Source: Asterias rubens (Eukaryota; Echinodermata; Asteroidea; Forcipulatida; Asteriidae). Taken from it: a stretch of DNA of 64,000 nt. The DNA lies in the NCBI RefSeq assembly GCF_902459465.1, contig NC_047077.1, positions 3,286,001 to 3,350,000 of the forward strand, read 5' to 3'. Made by a program: the position numbers and the translations under genes. Numbering within the stretch: the stretch's first letter is position 1; each line of letters starts with the position of its first letter. This document shows, piece by piece, positions 60,601-64,000 of the stretch. The notes beneath the pieces were generated by a model. That model did no database searches. It was not told the origin of the DNA and worked only from the letters and a program-made list of their open reading frames with translations.

Positions 60601-63600
60601 TTCTTGTTTTCTACTTTCCTGTTATTTGTGTTAATTGTGCCATTGGCTGTGTCATGACTAAATATACTTACTGCATCAGAACCAAAAAAGTGTGTAGCCC
60701 CTCCCTGGTCAACCTCCTTCCCAGTGCCACTCTCTTTCCCAGAGCCAGTAAGAGCCATAGGGCTGATGTAATCTTCTTCATTTATAGTCTTGGCAACTGT
60801 AAAAGCATTCTTAAAATCCTCCCCACTGGACGATGGGTCATCATTTGCAGCACTACCATACCCTGAGGTCTCCGTGGTAACTGATGCATTGTCATGATCA
60901 GATTTTAAACTATCTCGAACGTTTGAAGACTGTGTGCTGTTGTGGACTTGAAGCGTTGCCATGGTTGGGACACTAGGCACTGTTTCTTCAATCTTGATAC
61001 CTTTCTTGCGGAGTACACCATTGAAAACATGCTGGTAATGAGGTATTCGCTGTTTACTGTGTAAAAGAAAGATAAATGAATAAATCAATTAGTAATCACA
61101 ATTGTTTGAAAATTGAAACTTGTGCCAAAGTATATAACTTAATGAATATTGATCATAAATGACACCAGTTTAGTATTTGCATATATTTGTTTCTCTAGGC
61201 TGTTCAGTGTAAAAAAAAAATAGGTTGGTGAGTGCAGGTTTTTTTTTATGGCTTGTACCAATAGAATTGTGGTGACTGCTCTATAGCCCCCCCCCCCTCA
61301 CCCCTCCATCTTCAACCTTATGTTCTGAAGAAGAAAAAAAACACCATGATTTACATACACAGTAGAGCTAGGGTTACGGTTATGAACATTCACTAGGGGT
61401 TTCAGTACATAGGGATGTCCGAACATAGTGGTGTCTGAACTTAGGGGTGTAACAATAATTGTGACATGATGATGTTGAGCTGATAATTATGTTTATCTTT
61501 CCAAGGACATAACTAATCACAAACATAATATCTGATGAGACCATAGAGCTGTGGTAGAGTGACTTACTGAACAATGCAGTACTTGGCTAGGTAGTCCAAC
61601 GCATCAATCATGATAGGCTCAGGACTCTCATGGCCATCAGGTGTGGCCTCGGTCTTGCGCCATTTCCGCTTCTTCGGTCTATCAAGAATGAAATCAAAAT
61701 GATCATTAACAATTAAGTTGTTGTACTACTCTGTTTATAAAAAAACCCAAAACATTTGGTGTGGGATACAATCAACTATGATTCCAAGGGCTGTTGCCAC
61801 CTACTCCTGGGGCTGAAACAGGGTTACCCCTCTACAGTCCATACAGATGTAGGCTTGGGTATCATCCATCAGAAGCCGGGCTGGTCGAGAGCAGAAAGCA
61901 CTACCTCCCCAACTTTACGAAGCAATCACGATACAGGGTCTTGCTTAAGGACACAAGTGTCACTGACTGATTAAGGATATTCTATGTGCTTTCTGAGGCC
62001 AGAGGCACCTTAGGTATTCTCTTAATGTAAAAGAGCGAAAAGTTCACTCTCTTGTCCGAGTGGAGTCAGTTTCTCTCTTTGAGAGTGAAAGTCAATCTGT
62101 GTCACTCTTTTTGAGGAAAAGTGGAATGAACTTCACTCTAAATCGAGTTGTGAGTACCCGTGTTTCACTCTTAAAAGAGTTGTCCGCCATATGGCTCTTT
62201 GCAAGAGTGGTATGGCGGACAAAACGAGTGGTTTTTCACTCTTTTACATTAAGAGAGTATGAATGGAAGCCATATCCTTCAACACTGAGTTTACAAAGAA
62301 TGTGAGGCCGACTTTTATAACAGTAGGTGAAATCACTGTTGTAACATTTGGTCCGGAGCTCTCCCTGTCAGTTTGATTACTAGATTTGACATCCTATAAA
62401 CCAATTTTTATTCGATATGGAAAAAAAAGTTTGTGGTAACACCATGTAATGAATAGCTCTCAATGAGTTGGGTGGTTCTGAAAAGGACCGTTGGTTACAT
62501 TTCAATGTTTCCATCAGTATGCTCTGATCGTCTTCTGGAGAAACGTCGAGTTGGAACCAACAGGTTTTTTCAGAACCACCCCACCTCATTGAGAGATATT
62601 CATTACATGGTGTTACTGCAAACTTTTTCCATACCATATTCCCACCATGCAAAGTTTCGAATCTACCAAGTTTTGTTCACCAAAATGAAACACATTTACC
62701 AACAAACAAACTGAGAAAAGACGTATTACTTCATTCCTATCGACAATTCAAGGCCTCATGGGAGACCGACATGAGTATGCCCTGAAATCATTTGTATATC
62801 GTGAGTAAAAAAGTGTCTAAACTCATTGAAATGATTGGACTGCTTGTCTCATTTTATAAGATTTAGAAAATAACTCCCCTGAAGGAAAATACAGATTATT
62901 ATTTTTTGTAAGGAAGTCGCCAGACACACAAGGCCTGAAGGCCACTTCAAGGTGTGGGCTACAATCAACTGATCAGAGTGACACTTACTTGTATTCCCGT
63001 CTCCTGCGCATAACAATTGGTTCTTGAGTCAAAGGTGGGGTGAGAGGTGGCAGCTCCACTTCTGGCTCTGGGGTAGGCGCCTTGGGCTCCTCAGGGATGG
63101 GTATAGCGGGTAAAGGTGGTACCTCTATATTGGGCGTGGGCTCAGGGGAAGGTGAAAATCGTGGGGGTGCCACTGGCTCGGGTAATTTCTTGATGACTGG
63201 CATGACAAAGGGTTTGGATTTCTGTAGAGAGAAAGCAACAAGATTGAATTAGACATGACAGTTGCATTTGAGCAAATTATTGCTATCTCTGCCTGGGCCC
63301 TGAGCCCGATTTCATAGAGCTGCTTAAGCAAAAAAATCCTTGCTTAGTAAAATCAGGTTGCAGGAATTTTTTAGGCTAATTTTGCGGGAGTAAATTTCTA
63401 GGGGTGTCAGTATCCATCTGAGTTTTCCCGAGAAGAGGAACGTCTGTCAGATTTTTGAGAGAGCTATTGAGAAGCCTAGCCTGAGCTAGCCTTTTCTCAA
63501 GGCCTTCGTGCACATGGTCTCCCGTTTCCAGTCGCTTCACTGTTTCCGTCACGAAGGCCTTGACAAAAGGCTAAGCTTGAGCTTGTATCGATATGCAAGC

Positions 63601-63853
63601 AACTGGCTGGAGGTAAGACAAAGCAAACCCCTGAATATTACTTTTTTTTTCAAACTCCTAAAAAGGAATCCAAAACAGACAATCAACCAAATAAAGTCCT
63701 GTTGTTATTTCCAGAGTCTTACCTTTTTGGGTTTATCTGGAATCTTCTTAGCCTTAACAGCGATAGGTTTCTTGGGTTGGACTGGTTTAGGCATCTTAGC
63801 ATTTCGGTTTTTCTTGACAGGTTTTGTGACTGGAGCAGGAGGCGCTTCTGGTT
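51679..63853 (-). CDS. C-terminal part of a large protein ending in a degenerate EF-hand pair
   Basis: Thirteen exons: 63853-63723, 63221-62989, 61678-61568, 61056-60672, 59663-59450, 58353-58220, 56969-56873, 55965-55838, 55213-55121, 54538-54453, 53920-53851, 52659-52540, 51810-51679. Every junction keeps phase, giving 643 residues; the N-terminus is outside the window. The order is Pro/Lys-rich segments (KKIPDKPKK; PPLPAIPIPEEPKAPTPEPE), a basic stretch (MRRRREYK, PKKRKWRK), a helical segment (IDALDYLAKYCIV), a Ser/Asp-rich disordered region, then charged helices (DPAVRRLDLEHERAQEKYE). The last about 110 residues contain two EF-hand-like loops, the clearer being NREGKGTVDFLD. Low-affinity or lost calcium binding is likely. 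The helical, charged composition would suit a ciliary or cytoskeletal protein, but I recognise no family and that is inference. Confidence 0.85.
52150..52400 (+). repeat. Degenerate minisatellite, unit about 21 bp
   Basis: About eleven imperfect units like AATGACTTAAGACTTCACC in the last intron of the EF-hand gene. Confidence 0.7.
52775..52945 (+). mobile_element. MITE2 fragment, right half
   Basis: From TTCTCGAAAAGTAAAGCATT to the right end CCGAAAGTGTATAATGGCTTTAA. It directly abuts a MITE1 remnant. Confidence 0.7.
52946..53790 (+). mobile_element. MITE1 remnant split by a hAT-type element
   Basis: The MITE1 words CATTGTGAGAAACGGCTCCC and GTCTTTGACAATTATC precede the insertion at 53203. 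The decayed right end (GGTGT...GTGTCTTTAA) follows it. Confidence 0.65.
53203..53742. mobile_element. 540 bp hAT-type non-autonomous element
   Basis: Ends CAGGCCCGCGAG and CTCGCAGGCCTG (inverted, one mismatch), flanked by a perfect 8-bp duplication TCAAAGGT at 53195-53202 and 53743-53750. Inside, GGGTGCTG/CAGCACCCC words repeat in both orientations. It contains no transposase reading frame. Confidence 0.88.
56408..56750 (+). repeat. Dispersed repeat family R3, copy 3
   Basis: From TGATGGAATTTGAGGCATTG to CTCAACGTTTCGACTAGCT; a duplicated internal piece (TTCTTTACAGAACTGTCTTG) makes it longer. Its right end stops before the ribozyme-like core. It lies in the EF-hand gene intron 56872-55966. 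Confidence 0.7.
57060..57480 (+). repeat. Two neighbouring SINE family A copies
   Basis: The copy from 57298 has A box GTAGTCTAGTTGGTAAG and B box GGTTCGAATCCCACCC, followed by TATGCCTGTGATATTTTTTC and GGGTAAAAACCAAAATTAA. The copy from about 57060 shares the B box and the same tail but has a decayed head. tRNA-derived, but neither folds as an intact tRNA. Confidence 0.82.
58059..58178. mobile_element. TTTCACAAAG-type foldback
   Basis: GGGGTGGATTTCACAAAGAG to TCTTGTGGAATCGACCCC with inner TTAGGACTAGTC/GTCCTAACTTAGGAC. A diverged relative of 18478-18650, in an intron of the EF-hand gene about 40 bases downstream of exon 58353-58220. Confidence 0.75.
58660..58790 (+). repeat. SINE family C copy
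   Basis: Degenerate A box (ATTGGTAGAGCTCAG), B-box-like TTGGTTCAAATCCC, then CTTTGTTCAACCCCAAATCA and GTGGTTTATAAGTTGATA. The tail is shared with 3085-3230. Confidence 0.75.
58850..59365. mobile_element. Foldback related to 26050, interrupted by MITE2
   Basis: The left piece (ACTATAAATAAATAGTAAAC, ACAACCATGTA) and the right piece (GAGTGTTGACTCTGAAAAGAGCC) match consecutive parts of 26050-26345. MITE2 lies between them. Confidence 0.75.
58913..59285 (+). mobile_element. MITE2, complete copy with TTAA borders
   Basis: 373 bp with inverted ends AGCCATTGGACCCTTTCGG and CGAAAGGGTCCAATGGCTT next to TTAA on each side. It shares an internal segment (CAAACCTGTGA.AATTTAGGCTCAAT.GGTCATCG) with MITE1 although the ends differ. 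Confidence 0.9.
59690..60003 (+). repeat. Dispersed repeat family R3, copy 4
   Basis: GATTTGAGGCATTGCATGG to GTCATCGTCAGGAGACTG. Minus-strand core CTGACGA...AAAA (the conserved G of GAAA is changed). Its left end is about 25 bases from the 3' splice site of exon 59663. Confidence 0.8.
60445..60668 (+). repeat. SINE family B, copy 2, abutting a splice site
   Basis: GGCTGGCTCAGTGCTTTCC at the head, B-box-like TTGTTCGAATCATA, then GGGGTTTTCCTCCCACATCC and TTAATTGTGCCATTGGC. The end runs into the donor of exon 61056-60672 (gtaagtatatttag on the minus strand). Confidence 0.75.
62030..62260. mobile_element. Foldback rich in CACTCTT words
   Basis: CTTAATGTAAAAGAG at the left pairs with CTCTTTTACATTAAG at the right. 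Inside, CACTCTTT and its complement recur every 20-40 bp, and CGCCATA/TATGGCGG pairs. Confidence 0.75.
62440..62622. mobile_element. Foldback with GGTTCTGAAAA arms
   Basis: GTTCTGAAAAGGACC pairs with GTTTTTTCAGAACC-type arm and CACCATGTAATGAATA pairs with its reverse complement. It contains GTTTCCATCAG...GAGAAACGTCG words like the R3 core region. Confidence 0.7.
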
Positions 63854-64000
63854 CTGTGGAGGAATCATGATCACAAAACATTGTTTTTTATCTGTTTTGT
63901 TCATTTGTTCCTATGTCTACTGTTTTATAGTTAATACATGTATTATTGTAATACAGGTTCACCCCTTGAGCCCAGCCTTGTGCTATTTCTACTGTTTACC

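Overview
This is nuclear DNA from an animal. It is AT-rich, the genes are split by many introns with GT..AG borders, intergenic and intronic DNA is full of short non-autonomous transposons, foldback elements and tRNA-derived SINEs, and poly-A signals follow genes. The conserved genes (an SDR16C retinol-dehydrogenase-like enzyme, PDCL3) are metazoan. The mix of foldback elements and SINEs looks like a marine deuterostome, most likely an echinoderm and perhaps a sea star. The species cannot be fixed from sequence alone.

Layout. (1) 1-14050, minus strand: a small orphan gene of about 197 residues whose exons stretch from 12793 down to 2065. Its 5' untranslated exon lies near 13960-14050, and one intron is about 9.7 kb. 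(2) 15174-21554, plus strand: an SDR16C family dehydrogenase in six coding exons (311 residues), with an isolated membrane-anchor-like exon upstream at 15174 and a 471 bp hAT-type MITE inserted 88 bp before its start codon. (3) 21555-26500: repeat-rich DNA including a 284 bp near-perfect hairpin. (4) 26549-31890, minus strand: a two-coding-exon gene joining a SAP DNA-binding domain to a SWIM zinc finger and a repetitive tail (611 residues). (5) 33046-35900, minus strand: a three-coding-exon protein-kinase-like gene (433 residues), divergent from (6) 36583-42171, plus strand: PDCL3, a phosducin-like chaperone cofactor in six coding exons (234 residues). (7) 45019-46551, plus strand: a methyltransferase-like gene whose coding region is one exon (350 residues). 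(8) 51679-63853, minus strand: thirteen exons encoding the C-terminal 643 residues of a large, Pro/Lys-rich, charged protein with a degenerate EF-hand pair at its end; its N-terminus lies beyond the right edge.

The genes do not form one pathway. Each has its own promoter; the only close pairing is the head-to-head kinase/PDCL3 promoter. Exons were joined by hand from splice sites, reading phase and protein continuity. For SDR16C5-like, PDCL3, the SAP-SWIM gene, the kinase and the EF-hand gene every junction keeps the frame.

The repeats are the other main content. They allow some genetic archaeology: hAT-type elements with 8-bp target duplications, a TTAA-targeting MITE whose empty site survives in a related repeat copy, an element with an AACTCT duplication and a related empty site, a foldback with a perfect 9-bp duplication, several nested insertions, and a dispersed repeat carrying a hammerhead-ribozyme-like core. 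No CRISPR array, rRNA gene or intact tRNA gene was seen.
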